DNA of 64,000 nucleotides from Nymphaea colorata (lineage: Eukaryota; Streptophyta; Magnoliopsida; Nymphaeales; Nymphaeaceae). The translations under genes and the position numbers were made by a program. Under the pieces are notes generated by a model, which was not told the DNA's origin, made no database searches, and worked only from the letters and a program-made list of their open reading frames with translations. Below, in pieces: positions 1 through 12,521 of the stretch (the stretch's first letter is position 1; the number at the start of each line of letters is the position of its first letter). The DNA is taken from NCBI RefSeq assembly GCF_008831285.2, contig NC_045144.1:24569716-24633715 (forward strand). The letters run 5' to 3'.

Positions 1-1582
1 CACTTAACGATAGAAAGTTATGTGTCCATTAAAGGAGAGAAGAATATTTTGGTAATTTATTAAAAATATTCTCCTTAGTCTTTTTACTTTTTTCAATTTT
101 GTCTTTATAATTTTTTTTTTAATGTGAATTAAAGTTATTTTAATCATTAACCATATTGACGTACAAAAAAAATTATGCATCAGTATAGCGACACTTAACC
201 TATACCTGCCTCTACTCCTGCTAGCTGCTCTCAACAGGTGTTATGGGACTTATGGTCACCTTTCAAAGGTGGTATTGATTTTTATGAGTCGCCTGCATCA
301 GATGGGTAGAACCCTTGTGGCCTCCTTCCCACAAAAAAACTACTTTAAAGAGGCCCACACATTAGTCCACATTTTTGAAAAATATGTTTTGTTGGCAAAA
401 ATTCATCATCCAAATGCTTTGGATAATGGCTAGAATGGAAAGGGAAAGGAGAAAAGTGAGGAAAGGATGGACAAAGAAAGAAAAAACATTTCGTTTCTAG
501 GTCTTGCTTTTGTTTACAATTTCAAAAAGTGGACCAAAAAGGCATTGGATTTTCTTTACCATAGACCTTCCCTTAAAAGGATAAGGAAGCCTGAAACAAT
601 AACATATCTATTGAATCCAGACATGGTAGTACTCATTTTGGAAATATCTAGTGGCAAAGTCACTCAATGGGTAAGTCATGAATCCTTAACCTAAATCCAT
701 TTTACCAAAAGTTTCTACCATATCAATACAACCCAATAATTTCAAAAAATGAGCCATCTATGAGGCCAATTGTATTTTTGTGTCTTTTTTCTTTGGGCTT
801 AACAGGTTGGAGAATTGTTTAATTCATGTTTCATTTCCCATAAAACTACTTATTTCCTATAAAATTACTTGGGGGCACCCATAAGCTCATCTCTCTCTCC
901 CACTCGACAGTGCGGACTACTATTTAAAATAAGAATAAAACATGTAATACCCATCTCTTTGTCTGTCCCTCTCTCTCTCTATTCTACACATGCAAGAGAA
1001 CTCAAATGGCATGGAGCTGTTTCTTTGTTTCTTTCTTCCACCACATTTTCACTTTCGGTGGTAGACAAGTCAAAAAAGAGAGGAACCACCCTGTTGAATA
1101 GGAACCATTAGTTTACAGTTTCAGACTTGGTGAAAGAGACGCAGACGTGGAGGTGGAATAAAAAGGCTCGAATCAAAATACTTATATGAAGTTGGAAGAT
1201 TGTGTTCCCATTGCAATATGGTGGCTATGGAAGAACATGAATTATGAATACCATGACAACAAGAAAAATCAAAATCTGTTACATCAGAGGCAATTGACCG
1301 TCTTTTTATTATGTCCAACAAGTGCTAAATATGACTCTTCAAGCAGAAGAATGAGTTTCCACAACTTTTGGTCCTTTTTTAGGTAGGAAGTCTCTCACAT
1401 ATATCATTGACTTCAAGACAGATCAGCATCACCTCAAAAGCATATAGAAGACTGATATGCTAATGAAACCACATCTGAAACATGCGTTGGTTTGATCGAC
1501 CAATTTCCCCTTCCCTATTTTAATGCTATCCACAGTACCTACACCACGGTCCTTATAAAAGAGATAGCAATGTCATTGAAAA
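1..1582. other. Intergenic, no recognisable gene
   Basis: AT-rich non-coding sequence. The reading frames here are short and show no domain I recognise. The longest plus-strand frame (467-694) is basic and has no family signature. Confidence 0.6.
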
Positions 1583-1620
1583 TTATATATATATATGTAT
1601 ATATACACACACACACACGT
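1583..1620. repeat. Compound AT/CA microsatellite
   Basis: A run of TA dinucleotides passes directly into a run of CA dinucleotides. Confidence 0.9.
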
Positions 1621-2005
1621 ACTACTTCGGTCACAAACAAAAACCAACAGACCTCTTATATTCGTGATAAAAAGTGTTTTGAACAAAATGTGGATCTCCT
1701 AATTTGTTCATTATAAACACTAATTTAATCTAAATAATGTTCAAGTTCAAATTACTTTCATAAAAAGAAGTGTTTTTTTCTACTATTAAAATTTTAATGT
1801 GATAAGAGCCATCTCTTTCTTAATTATTATGGTATATTAATAAAATAAAAAATAACTAACTTAATGTATGTTTATCACCAAATATATTTGAAGATACTGC
1901 TAAATTACGAAAAAAAATATTTAATAGGCCTGGCTTCCGTCCCTTACCTAAGTGGTATGTTTTTTTATCATCTTATATGTATAAATATATATATTCACAG
2001 GCACA

Positions 2006-2009
<4 letters not shown>

Positions 2010-2045
<36 letters not shown>

Positions 2046-2069
2046 TGTCGGTCAGAGAGAGAGAGAGAG
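2010..2069. repeat. GA microsatellite, two blocks
   Basis: A long GA run (about 2010-2043) and a second shorter GA run (about 2054-2069) are separated by a short TG-rich spacer. The apparent reading frames across it on both strands are low-complexity artefacts. Confidence 0.95.
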
Positions 2070-2250
2070 TATGTGTGTGTCGGTCAGCCACCCATGAGTT
2101 CTTTTCGGCGATAGCCTGGGACTCCTTTTTTACACCCCTACCTTGTCCAGTGATATTGGTTCGCGTTGTCAGTACAGGGCATGTGCCCGGTCCTGTCAAA
2201 GGACACCAAACGGATCAGGCTGGTCTTTCTTTGGAAAACTAAATGTAGAA

Positions 2251-2373
2251 AATAAATGAGTGGCTGCTCGTTGTGTTCGGCCAGTTGCTACTTGTCAAAC
2301 CAAATAATGGAAATAAATGAGTGGCTCCTCGTTGTGTTCGACCTGTCATTACTTGTCAAAATAGCAATCCAAG
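2251..2373. repeat. Tandem duplication, 61-bp unit, two copies
   Basis: The segment starting AATAAATGAGTGGCT at 2251 recurs at 2312 with only a few substitutions, giving two head-to-tail copies. No coding meaning is evident. Confidence 0.85.
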
Positions 2374-3169
2374 AAACCAGGCTGCGCCCTGCATCAATGG
2401 TCCAGCCATATTGTTTTTACATGTATATGGCCGGACAGGACCCACCAATTACCATTTGGTGTTTCTCATATGCCTTTTATGTGGGAAAATGCCCATCCTG
2501 ATCTCTTTCTTGGGAACATAAAATAACATATATTAATATCGAATTACATGCACAAGGTTGTACACGCAAATGTATACCAAAGGAAAAAAAAAGAAAGGAG
2601 TTGGGGTATTTTTGACTTTTTTTGTAAATAAGTGTATATTTTGGGATTTTTTGCTTTTTCATAAACCCTTTTTTTCCTTCTAAAAAATTATTTTTATTTT
2701 TTACTTATTATGTACATTTTTTTATACGTAGGGGTGTAAACATAACCAGTTTCAAGTTTCAGTTTGAGTGAAAACTGAAATCCGGCTTCCCATAATGCCC
2801 ATGCCCATGTGAGTAGAGCCAAATGTCCATCAACTGACATAGCGCTTCCACCCTAGTTGCACTAGTATAACACATTGCTCTAAAATGATAACCTTGCTTA
2901 GATTATCTTGCAATCGAGTTATCATGTTATAAGTGTAACATATATGTTCAAGTATAATAATGTAATTGGTCTGCATGCCCTTCCGGCAGCCACTGCTTGT
3001 GATCTGAAGTAGGTAATTTTTTGCTGGGAAACTGCCGAGGGAAACCCTCGCATTATTGAAATGTTAAGTAGGTAATTAAATAAATAATTTAATCCACTGT
3101 CTATGTCATTAATTTCTAGACACCAGCTGACATTGTAACATTTTGTGAGGGGACTATGTTGTAAGGGAA
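2374..3169. other. Intergenic, no recognisable gene
   Basis: Poly-T and poly-A rich non-coding sequence. No homology is recognised. Confidence 0.55.
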
Positions 3170-3300
3170 GTAGTAGAGCTAAGGGTGGGTCAGTGTGCAC
3201 CATATTTACCCACACCAGTTAGTCAAAAATTATATTGTGATAAAGCTGGACTCAGTTCCAGTCACTTCATAGTGCCCACATGGGTACTGTCAAACTCAGG
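3170..3300. repeat. Degenerate copy of a small inverted-repeat element family
   Basis: The stretch with TACCCACACCAG followed by AGTCAAAAATTATATTGTGA resembles the element at 63601-63758, which has CCCACACCAG followed by TATCAAAAATTTCATTATGA. The ends are unclear. It is assigned by eye to the same MITE-like family as the copies at 3776, 18285 and 63601. Confidence 0.4.
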
Positions 3301-3775
3301 TCGGTGACTCAAGCAATGTTCAGTAAAAAAATTTGGGTACTGCCACTAAAGATGAGGTTGAGGTTACAAGTTGACGGGTTAGGGCAAGCTTATCCATGTA
3401 GTGAGAAATCAATTTTCTCAAAGATCATGGTAACTTTCCTGCTTGGTGGGCCATTACAGATCCTTTGATGGGATTTTCATATGATCCGATCAGGTCGACT
3501 GAAAACTGGATTGGCCGGGTCATTCCTGAATATTCAAGGGATTCAAATAAAAGTCAAGAAGAATGAGGAGAGAAGGGTGGTGGAGGAGGAGAAACTGAAC
3601 TTTAGCCACCAGCATTGTCATGGGATGTCACTTGTTGATTCTTCAATCGATGCTGCTTGAGTTTTTGACACTGACGGTCAATGGGGAAGCTGCCAATTGG
3701 TAACATATTTATTACATGATTAAGAAAAAACTTAGTACAATCAATTATCAGAAACTTCATTATTTTATCATCTAG
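3301..3775. other. Intergenic, no recognisable gene
   Basis: Non-coding sequence with no recognised repeat or domain. Confidence 0.5.
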
Positions 3776-3996
3776 CTAGTTCCACTTCCAACCATGGTTA
3801 GTGGCAGCTAGAGTTAGGAATGTTGGACTTAGGGGCACTAATTTAAAGAATCTCATACCTATAGGGTCACTGGTGCATATAAAGAAGCAAGTAGTTGAAA
3901 GCTTATGCAAAAATGAAAATAAAGAAATTTGATAGGACCATTTGGGCAACTGCCTACACCAGCCCACGTATGACTCCACCAAAGGCTCTAGCCCCA
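3776..3996 (-). repeat. Degenerate copy of the MITE-like family with GCCTACAC core
   Basis: On the minus strand it begins near GGGGCTAGAGCC and runs into GGGCTGGTGTAGGCAGTTGCC. This parallels the left part of the 18285-18462 element (TAGGGGCAGAGGCTGG, then GTGTAGGCAATTGCC). The apparent minus-strand frame across it shares the string CRQLP with the frame over the 18.3-kb copy, which is expected of related non-coding copies rather than a gene. Confidence 0.45.
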
Positions 3997-4003
3997 ATCT
4001 CAA

Positions 4004-5034
4004 TTTTTTATACTTCCATGTATTTCATGGTCCTGACAATCAAAATAGGGTTCGTATAAAATTTTAAAATAAAACTTGAATTCACACTGACAAATGCACA
4101 TTTAAAATAAATAGCAAATTAAGTATATTACTTGTTTGATGATTGAATGCAGTGTGGAACCTTCAACAATATATATTTATTTGGGTAATAGTGAAAATGA
4201 ATCCATTCTATAGACCATTTGTTTCTAATAAATGTTTATAACAATTGAAATCAGAACCCAAACCCAAAGCGAAACAACCTGCAGGCTGTTGGTAAGATAA
4301 ATCAGTATACTATATTTAAAAAAACAAGTGAAAAATAGAAAAGGAAAAATCTTAAAAGTATTTAAAGATAATTAAATAACAACACGGGGCAACAACAGGT
4401 TTGCCAAACAATTCAAATTGACTTAAATTAATTCAGGCCAACTTTTATAGACACTGTTCTCAAATGCATGACATTTTAGTGGACCTTTTGCTTGTGGAGA
4501 AAACCCTTCTTTGTTATGGGTGAGCGGGAGTGAACCTGCCACCTGCATGCATGAGGGGCAGAAGCTCTACTCGTCCCCTTTACCCCAGGGTCTAGAGAAA
4601 CATCAAAACCAGGTGAATTTACTGTCACTCCCTTCAGTTTGGAGTAGCTCCTGCCAACCTTTATGGTTCATGAGAATAATGCTCATGGTATTGGACTGAC
4701 TACCTGACTCTCATCAAACTCTTAACTCGACCAGTTATGCTACTCTTCTCGGAGTACAATGATCTCTTTGTTTGACCTTATGAAAAAGAGTACATATAAG
4801 ACTATTGAAGCTTACAACTTTCTGGAAAGTCTTTTGTGTAACCTGCGCTGAGACTTTTCAATTCTCTTAGATGGAACTTGTTAAGTATAATATTCTGCCT
4901 TTTTAAAAAAAAATACATAAAAGCACCATATTCTTATTTCAAGAAACGTAACTGCATTTGAATTAACAAAAAAATGAATGTTCTAATGAATTAAACGCTG
5001 AGCAGGTACTATTTCCGAATTTTAGCTACACATG
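4004..5034. other. Intergenic, no recognisable gene
   Basis: AT-rich non-coding DNA. I see no repeat, RNA gene or domain. Confidence 0.5.
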
Positions 5035-5572
5035 CACTCGTTTAATATTCTTCAGTGATCCCAAAATCTGTTCCAAACATGTGTCAGCAACTTGAAAATA
5101 TGTCACTGTGTACTAAATCCGTCCCATACATTTGTCAGCGACTAAAGAATATGTCGCTATGTACTAAATCCATTCCAAACATGTGTAAGGGACTCGAAAA
5201 TATGTCTCTATCCAGTACACTGTGCAAGCTACAATATCCATCATTGTTGATGGAGGGTTAGCATTGTTAGTTGCAAAGTTAAAAAACATTGTGAAGTTAA
5301 GCAACTTATATAACCGTCACAGAACACATTGTGTTATGGGACCGAAAATTCCATCATCAAAGTTATAATAAGGTGTAGGCACATTCCATGGCCATTATTC
5401 TAACTTAAAGCAACTAATGTCGCAACAAACCCAACTAAGACATGATGGCCATTTTCATCGGTAATCGTTTGGGCAATGGGACTTGTGTTGGTGGAGTTTT
5501 GACCATCGCGATTGCTTATTAGCAACAGAATTGCCAGTATTAGCGACTGTCAAGTTAAAGCCATAGTTAGTG
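5035..5572. mobile_element. Candidate CACTA-like transposon end with subterminal repeats
   Basis: Read on the minus strand from 5572, the segment begins CACTAACTATGGCTTTAAC and continues into repeated GTCGC/GCGAC motifs. That layout fits the ends of plant CACTA (En/Spm) elements, which start with CACTA and carry subterminal repeats. The tandem units at 5064-5216 contain the same GTCAGCGACT and TGTCGCT motifs. No transposase and no matching opposite end is seen, so this is a fragment or a non-autonomous derivative. Confidence 0.4.
5064..5216 (+). repeat. Tandem repeat, 51-bp unit, three copies
   Basis: Three consecutive 51-bp units start at 5064, 5115 and 5166. Because 51 is divisible by three, one frame stays open and reads as three 17-residue repeats containing CQQLENMSL-like strings. 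I take the open frame as a by-product of the repeat length, not as a gene. Confidence 0.85.
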
Positions 5573-5774
5573 TTCATACTCACTCAGACATATCTAAGTT
5601 AAGCTTTAAACTTAAACGGAGGGGAAAACATCTTTGAAACAAGATACATATATTTATTCAACATGAAAAAATAACACCATCAACCACATGACAATCAGGA
5701 CATAAAACATAAGCAGCGTCCAATGCTGCCAATTGTAGGCTAGTACAGAGAACCACGTAGATCATCACAAAAGA

Positions 5775-5775
5775 C

Positions 5776-5807
<32 letters not shown>

Positions 5808-5866
5808 GTATATATATATATATTATAAATATGTGTGTGTGTGTGTGTGTGTATATATGTATATAC
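5775..5866. repeat. Compound AT / TGTA / TG microsatellite
   Basis: Successive AT, GTAT, TA and TG runs, ending in a TATATGTATATA block. Confidence 0.95.
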
Positions 5867-7659
5867 CTTTAGCCCTGAGTACATTCAATTGGTGCAAAAG
5901 AAAGCGGCCCCTTCCCCAAATCATATTTCACACGCATGTTGTGCTGGAAAACATTCCCAAAAATGGCTAAGCTAGCTGTCACACTTCTATACATCCAAAG
6001 ATATTTGAAGGTGGCAGCTTCAAGTCTGCGTTGGTGGATTGAAAGGACATTTCCAGCAATCCTTAATATGGTTCACATTTATTCTCTACATTATAACACA
6101 AATAATCTTGGTTAGGATGACAGAAGCGTTTATGGTTTGTGACAGTAGCCACCGTGTTTGCCACTTGATCATACACATCTTTGGCAAGATAGTCAGCGTG
6201 GTACCCGAGTCTATCATGATTGATCCACCATATCCCAACCATGTTTCCGTCTGTGCACCTTCAAACTATATGTAAAGCTGCATGAGAAACTCTCTATATA
6301 TAGATGTATCAATGTCTTCTTTTTATAGCACATGAAGTTGCTGCTTCGATAACACGAAACAACTGCCAGCCAGCCTATTCTCTCATACATTTAAGTATAT
6401 AGGTTGTATGGTGGGATTTGAGAAGAAATAGTTGGACATACGGCCAACTTTCTTTTCTAAATTTTTTGTCTTGTTATACAGGCGGAAGTTTTCCAAAACA
6501 TTTCAACCAGGTTTGATTGCAGGATGTGAATGCTTGTCGGCAGTTTCACCTGTTTAACAGACCCCAACACATTTCACAAGTTAACCAGATAGTCCTCCTC
6601 AACTCAATTAAACATGAAAACAAAGAGAATAATCGTAAGAATTGAATCTTGAAAGGACCCTTAGATAGCTGGACAAAAGTTTCAATCATTTTTTGTTACT
6701 TTTCACAAGATAGAGTTGTGGGACAACATTTTTTAAGGCTATATAAAGTTCGGGCCTGAATGAAAGGAAGTTGGTGCAACATGATCCTGACATGGATATC
6801 CAAGGAGCAGAGGATTTCCATAACAAGGAGAATGTTCTCCTGTAGGAAAAGGAGCCTAAAATGAGTTGCCAATTGCCATCAAATGAAGTTTATGTTGGAA
6901 TGTTACAGGCCTTGCTACTCCAACAACCTAGAAAGATTTTGGCAATTAGGTGATATCTCATCAACTTGGGATCATTTTCATGTTTTGATATCATGTTGAA
7001 TGCGGACAACTTCAAATCCTTTTGCAATCGCTACGAGGAGTTTTTTTTCTAATCTAATATTGATGTGAATCTTAATGGGGCCAGAATTGTGTGTAGTTAG
7101 AGACAGGCTGATTTTAGATTGACTAGTTGCAAATTTAATAAATTTTGGATGGATTGTTTGTTTATTCATAAAGCTTTCAATCTCAACTTTTATACAATAG
7201 GGGTGTATCTTCACCCTCACTTTAGAATTCGCAAAGACCAATTGGTTATGTTAAATATTATTATTGCCAATAAACAAATGTTAGTATTATAATGAAAGAT
7301 TTTAATTTAACTTACAAGGAGTCTGAAAAATGGGCATGCCCCTGCTTGACAAGCTTGTTTAGCATTCAATGGATTCATTCAAGATGTTTGACTAAGAGAG
7401 ATTGTGGACAGAAACAGGGCATTCACTTGAACCAATCTCTGCACCCCGACAGCACTGGTTCAAAGCAAATTAGATAGATTTTTGAGCAAGTTGAAAATTG
7501 AGGGCATGGTAGAACCAAGAAGTTCTTTAGACCACTCAACACTTCTCTTTTACATGTAAATTAAATATCTTTAAAACCGCATGCAAGAGAAGACAAAGAT
7601 TTAAATAGTTCCTTTATTGAGAGTGTCAACCCAGTTGTAAGGTCATTATTACAAGAGCA
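5867..7659. other. Intergenic; possible LINE 5' remnant near the end
   Basis: No recognisable gene. The frame at 6039-6275 has one hydrophobic stretch but no family signature. From about 7290 the plus strand may already belong to the degraded LINE that is recognisable from 7660, but I cannot support a domain there. Confidence 0.45.
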
Positions 7660-9370
7660 TGGAGAGTGGAGTGTAGAGGATGCGCAGTGCTTAAACTTCT
7701 CGCAAAACAGAATAGAGTACGACCATGCCTAAGTAATTGGAGTAAGTATAGAACCAAGAAAGTTGATACCAGAATTAACGTACTTCAAATGGATCTTATT
7801 GAAATTTATAAGAGGCAAGATATTGAATCTCATAATTGGTCCACTTCTGAAAATCATATTAGATGTTTTCTTGCGGATGCTCTTTGAGATGAAGAAATGT
7901 AGTAGAAAAAGAAAGTAAGGGTATCATGGCTAAAAAAAGGGGATAATAACAGCAAATGTTTTCATGCTATGTTCAAGAAAGGTAAAAAAAAATAGACTCT
8001 TGCACATGAAGACAGATGATGGGGAGTTTTATGAGGAGGATCCAATTCTTTCAGCATGTACTTCTCATTTTTAAAGATTTTCTACCCGTGACAACTCAAC
8101 AAGAATGATTATGGATCAGCATGCTGTTGGTCACTGCCTATTTATAAAAGAAAACTTAACGTTGTTAAGTCCCATTTTAGATGAGGAAGTGCAATAGCTG
8201 TTATGGGTGCCAACTCCAATAGTGCACCAGGTATGAATGGGTTTCTGAAATCGTTCCTTCAAAAAAGTCAGGACACGTTAAGGACTAATATCACAGTTGC
8301 CACTAGAGAGTTTTTTTTTTAGAAAGGAAAGCTTGTTAAGAAACTAGGGAGAAGTCATATAATCATAATTCTTAAATTTGATTCAGCTGTGCACATTTCC
8401 AATTTCAGACATATTGTTCTTGAGAATAGTGTACTGACATTTATTTTCAGAATCATGGTTTCAAGAATGAAGAAGGCACTAAAGTGGGTCATTTCCAACA
8501 TGCATGGTGGTTTTTTGAAAGGTAGAAACGTCCATCAATGTCTTCTTCTTGTGCTTGAGATGGTATACACAATGTCTAAAGCTAGATCAACTAGCTTATG
8601 TTGAAGATAGACCTATCAAAAGCATATGACAGGGTCAATTGGACTTTCTTACAAGCTGCCATCTTGCATTTAGGACTTCATCCTATTTGGACTTAAAAAG
8701 TAATGACAGTAGGGACAAATGATTTTTGTGCTCTTGTGATTAATGACCATCAAGGTGAATACTTTGGATCTTCTCATGGTCTGCAATAAGGATACCTTTA
8801 TCTTCATTTTTATTCCTCATTGTCATGAAAATCTTTTCACATAGATTGCAAGCTACAATTCAAAGAAGAATGATTGAAGTACTGCATATTGGAAGAGGCA
8901 TAGAAGGAGTTTTTTCTACAATGTATGCTGATGACATCTTAATTTTCTTAAAAGCATTCAAGAATGGCTTTCTTTACCTACAATTAGAAGCAGTTTCCTA
9001 GTCGATATTTGGGTCTCCTATCCAAGCCAACAAATTTGAGAATGTTGGTATGGTTCTTATTCTTCTAAAAATACAGAGTAAACTTAGTTTATGAATAAGC
9101 ATGCTACTTTCCTATGCAGTAGGATCTACTTGATGAAATCAGTATTAGAAGCACTTCGTATTTACTGGATGTTGGTGTTCAAGTGCCCTCTTGGTGTCAT
9201 TAAGAAAATGGAACAGATTATGTGCAGTTTTTTATAGGAAGAGTCGGATGTAGGGGGTAAGCCTCATTTAATTGCCTGGAATGTCTTGGCTTTTCATAAA
9301 TAGGAAGGTGAGTTCGGCATTAGAAAACTTAAAGAGGTCAATGAAGCTAATCGGTGGACAGAGTATACGG
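7660..9370 (+). pseudogene. LINE (L1-type) reverse transcriptase remnant, LINE-1
   Basis: Degraded plus-strand ORF2 of a plant non-LTR retrotransposon, read across several frames with stops. In order one sees the linker with WLKKGDNNSKCFH (about 7920-7970; family pattern W..GD.NTKFFH), SAPGMNGF (about 8220; APGPDGF in the family), GGFLKGRNVHQC (about 8510; usually QSAFVKGR), KIDLSKAYDRVNW (about 8600; KLDMSKAYDRVEW), SSHGLQQG (about 8770; RGLRQGDPLSP), MYADDILIF (about 8920; the catalytic ADD), and EGEFGIRKLKEVNEA (about 9300; GGLGI..L...N.AL). The enzyme would copy LINE RNA at a nicked target. There is no endonuclease, no C-terminal zinc domain and no poly-A tail, and it ends abruptly against LecRK-1. 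Dead, high confidence in the family. Confidence 0.85.
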
Positions 9371-10219
9371 GGAGGAAAGAGAAAAAAATTGGGGAAGAAA
9401 ACTAGGGGGTCCATCTCCCATCCTTATATAATCTCAGACCTGAGCTTCCTCTTCCTCTTTGTCAAATAAGATATGCCAACCATGTTGATGAGAAATAACA
9501 GGGCCACTAATGCTGCAAAAATGAAAAGGAACAACTTAAAAGACTTCCATAGTGGAGTACAAGCTTGAGGAATAGAAGGAAGGCGTGAGAGGTCCAATTC
9601 TGGTGCTTTTCCATCCATCATGAAGCTCCATGCCAAGATATAGTGCTTGCTTTCTAGCTTTTGAATGCCAGTAGAGAATCCAACATACATGTGTTCAAGC
9701 AGAATAGGGGATAGATCCATGGAATATGATACGAGGGAATGGTTAGGGACAATGGAGCTATGGTGACACTCAGCTGCTTTCCCTACCCATCATACTCTAT
9801 CCATGCCTGAATGGTGGTTTGGATGTCAAGAACTTTCTTGCCAAACTCTATATAGTAAGTGGCATACTTCAAGGAACTGGAGTCTACACCATTCACGTCG
9901 ATGCACACATGGTTTCCATTTGTATCATTCAAATTTACCTATTGAACGGTGTCGAATTCAACAGCAAATACATGACTGGCTGGGTTTTTATTGTTCCCCT
10001 GGTTGAAAAGGCCAAGGTAGCGGCCCCTTGTGGCCTGTGAGAAGTTGGTGGCCTGGGTAAAACCTTGCCCCCCTGACTCTGGGAACTGGGATACAATTGT
10101 GAACACGAAAGGGGTACTGAACGATTGGGTTTTCTTAGCACTAGGGGCCTTCTTGAATTGTAGAATGGCAGGGTAGAATGCGTGGCATTTGAAGCAGATT
10201 CGTGGCACGGTGACCGTTG

Positions 10220-10234
10220 TGTATAAGTATAGAG

Positions 10235-10270
<36 letters not shown>

Positions 10271-10633
10271 ACACACAAAACAGCTATGTGGTTCGGTCAA
10301 AATCAACCTATGTCCATGATAGTTTATCTCCTTTACAGTTATGGAAAATAAATTCTCTCTTTACCACGACAGAAATTTTAGAAGACCAAAGAAAACTAAA
10401 TAGAAATTTCACGCTAGTCTTTCAAGATCCGATATTTTTGGATCTTGATTACAAAATTGAGTTTCTTTCCCTTTGGAACAGAATTTGATATCTTCGAACG
10501 TTGGAGTGTTTGTTGCTTTCTTCTTTTGAGTGTCAATCACATTTCTTCCACACTTGACTTGATCCAAACAATTTGATTTACGTTGCAAGATTATCAAGAA
10601 TAATGGATGAATTGGCAACGTTATCTCTAAATG
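10220..10633 (-). repeat. Copia-1 3' LTR
   Basis: About 414 bp, homologous to 15144-15548 over its whole length. It contains a GA microsatellite (about 10237-10270). On the minus strand it ends in ...TATACA next to the target duplication. At its other edge a purine-rich GGATCAAAGGGG (10634-10645, minus) serves as the polypurine tract. The expected TG start appears mutated on this copy. Confidence 0.85.
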
Positions 10634-10639
10634 CCCCTT

Positions 10640-10990
10640 TGATCCAATCTTCATTTTAAGGATGTTCAGCATTTTCTTGAGATAATGAAACCTTGGTCCT
10701 AGTAATGCCTTAGTAAAAATATCAGCTAATTGCTTTTTTGACTGAACATAATTAATCTCAATTGTATTGTCTCCCACCTTTTCTCTGACAAAATGGTAGT
10801 AAATTTCTATGTGTTTCGTTCGTGCATGGAAAACTGGACTTGCCACCAAATATGTTGCTCCAATGTTGTTGCGCCACAAAATTGGTTTTTCCTCAGTCTG
10901 AATTCCCTGATCTTTCATCAAGTTATTTGGTCATATCACTTCTGAAAGAGCTCCTGCAATGGCCTTGTACTATGCCTCTATGCTAGATTT
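10640..10990 (-). pseudogene. Copia-1 RNase H domain remnant
   Basis: Minus-strand frame with WRNNIGATYL (the CDN-type motif, here RNN), NPVFHARTKHIEI-like SPVFHARTKHIEI, HFVREKV and QLADIFTKALLGPRF, all hallmark strings of the copia RNase H C-terminus. Its role is to degrade the RNA template after minus-strand synthesis. The first catalytic blocks are disrupted upstream. It lies directly before the polypurine tract, as expected in a copia element. Confidence 0.85.
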
Positions 10991-12192
10991 TGCCACTGTC
11001 TATTGTTCGGTAGATCTCCAAGATATGACATTATGTCTAATTTTTTGTAACATAGCCACTAGTGGATCTTCGATCATCCGAGCACCTAGCCCAATCTACG
11101 TCAGAATAAGCTGAAAAATGAAAGAATTAGATTTTGATATTTCAAAAACATGCTGCATGGTTTCTTTAAGATATCATAAAATTCTTTTGACATAAGTTGA
11201 GTGAGTTGAAGTAGGTTGGTGCATGTACTGGCAAACTTTGTTCACTGCAAAAGTAATATCTGGGTGTGTTAAAGTGACATACTGAAGTGCTCCCATGATT
11301 TGTCGGTACTAAGTTTCATTTTTCAAATTTTTAGCATCAAGTTTAGATGGAGGAACATTTGGAACAGCAGGCGAGACACAAGATTTTGCATTCTCCATGT
11401 TTGCTTGCCTTAAAATATATCTGATACATTTTCCCTACGAGAGAAAAGTCCTTTTGATGTGACACTTCAATGCCTAAGAAAAAATGCAATTTTCCAAGAT
11501 CTTTTATAGAGAAGGCTTGTCCAAAACTATGTATAATCCTTTGAATTTTTAGATGATTATTTCTTATAATAATTATTTCATCTATATATATAAGAACAAA
11601 GATGATTTTATCTTGGGTTTTTCTAACAAAAAGATAAGTACCAACTAGTGACTCCCTGAACCCATTTTCAAGAAGATATCCTTTGAGTCTTTCAAACCAA
11701 GCTCGGGGCACTTGCTTTAAGCCATAAAGTGCCTTTTTAAGGTGACACACTTTGTGAGGCTTAGCTGCATTCTCAAATGCTAGTGGTTGAGTCATAAAAA
11801 CTTCCTCCTTTAGAATGAAGAAATGCATTGTTAACATCCAATTGGTGGATAGTCCAGCCTTTGGACACAACAATAGAGAGGACGACCCTTATAGTGGTAG
11901 GTTTTATCACTGGACTACACATGTTAGAACAATCAATTCCTTCTCACTGGCTATAACCTTTGGCCATAAGTGTGGCCTTCTTGTGAGCAATTGTCCCATC
12001 TAAACATCTCTTGATTTTGAAAACCCACTTACATCCATCTAGATTAACTCCCGTAGGTGGTGTGACAAGGTTCCAAGTTTGATTTTTGTAAAAGGCATCC
12101 ATTTTACTTTGCATGGCTTTGATCCATCGTGGGTCTTTTAAAGCCTCTTCGTGGCTTTCTAATTCTCTTTCTTCTAGAAATGTAGCAGTCAT
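10991..12192 (-). pseudogene. Copia-1 reverse transcriptase remnant
   Basis: Minus-strand pieces in copia RT order: DPRWIKAMQSKMDAF and TWNLVTPP (about 12130-12060), GCKWVFKIKR, the [22 protein letters not shown] block (about 11760-11690), VLIYIDEIII (about 11590; the catalytic YVDD reads YIDE here) and DLGKLHFFLGIEV (about 11490). The protein would make cDNA in cytoplasmic particles. A damaged catalytic motif and several frame breaks make it non-functional. Confidence 0.88.
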
Positions 12193-12521
12193 GTAAAGCT
12201 TGGGTCACCTAGTTCCATCTTGGGACCTTGTGATCATGGGGTGAGTCCTACTTGGGATGTCGATGGTGAGATTTGGAGAAGATTGATCAATAGCATTTTC
12301 TTGAATCCCATGATTATAAGTATTGATCAAATGGTTGTTTTGAGTCTGATCTTCTTCCCATGAATTTGGACTGGGTAAGAATATATATTTGGATCCATTG
12401 GAACCAAATCCAGCTTTCTTGGAGTTGTCTTCTTTTTGAGTCTCAACTGGAGGTGTGTCTAGATGATTGGAATTCCATTTTTCAACATCCTTTTCAGTGG
12501 TTGGAGAACCATATCCATGAA

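Noticed and set aside
467-694. 75-codon plus-strand frame starting MDKERKN
   Set aside because: No domain, no conserved motif and no homologous frame elsewhere in the window.
1948-2242. Overlapping frames on both strands across the GA tract
   Set aside because: Low-complexity Ser-Leu and Arg-Glu runs produced by the microsatellite.
6039-6275. 78-codon frame with a hydrophobic segment
   Set aside because: The hydrophobic stretch comes from T-rich sequence; no family signature and no context.
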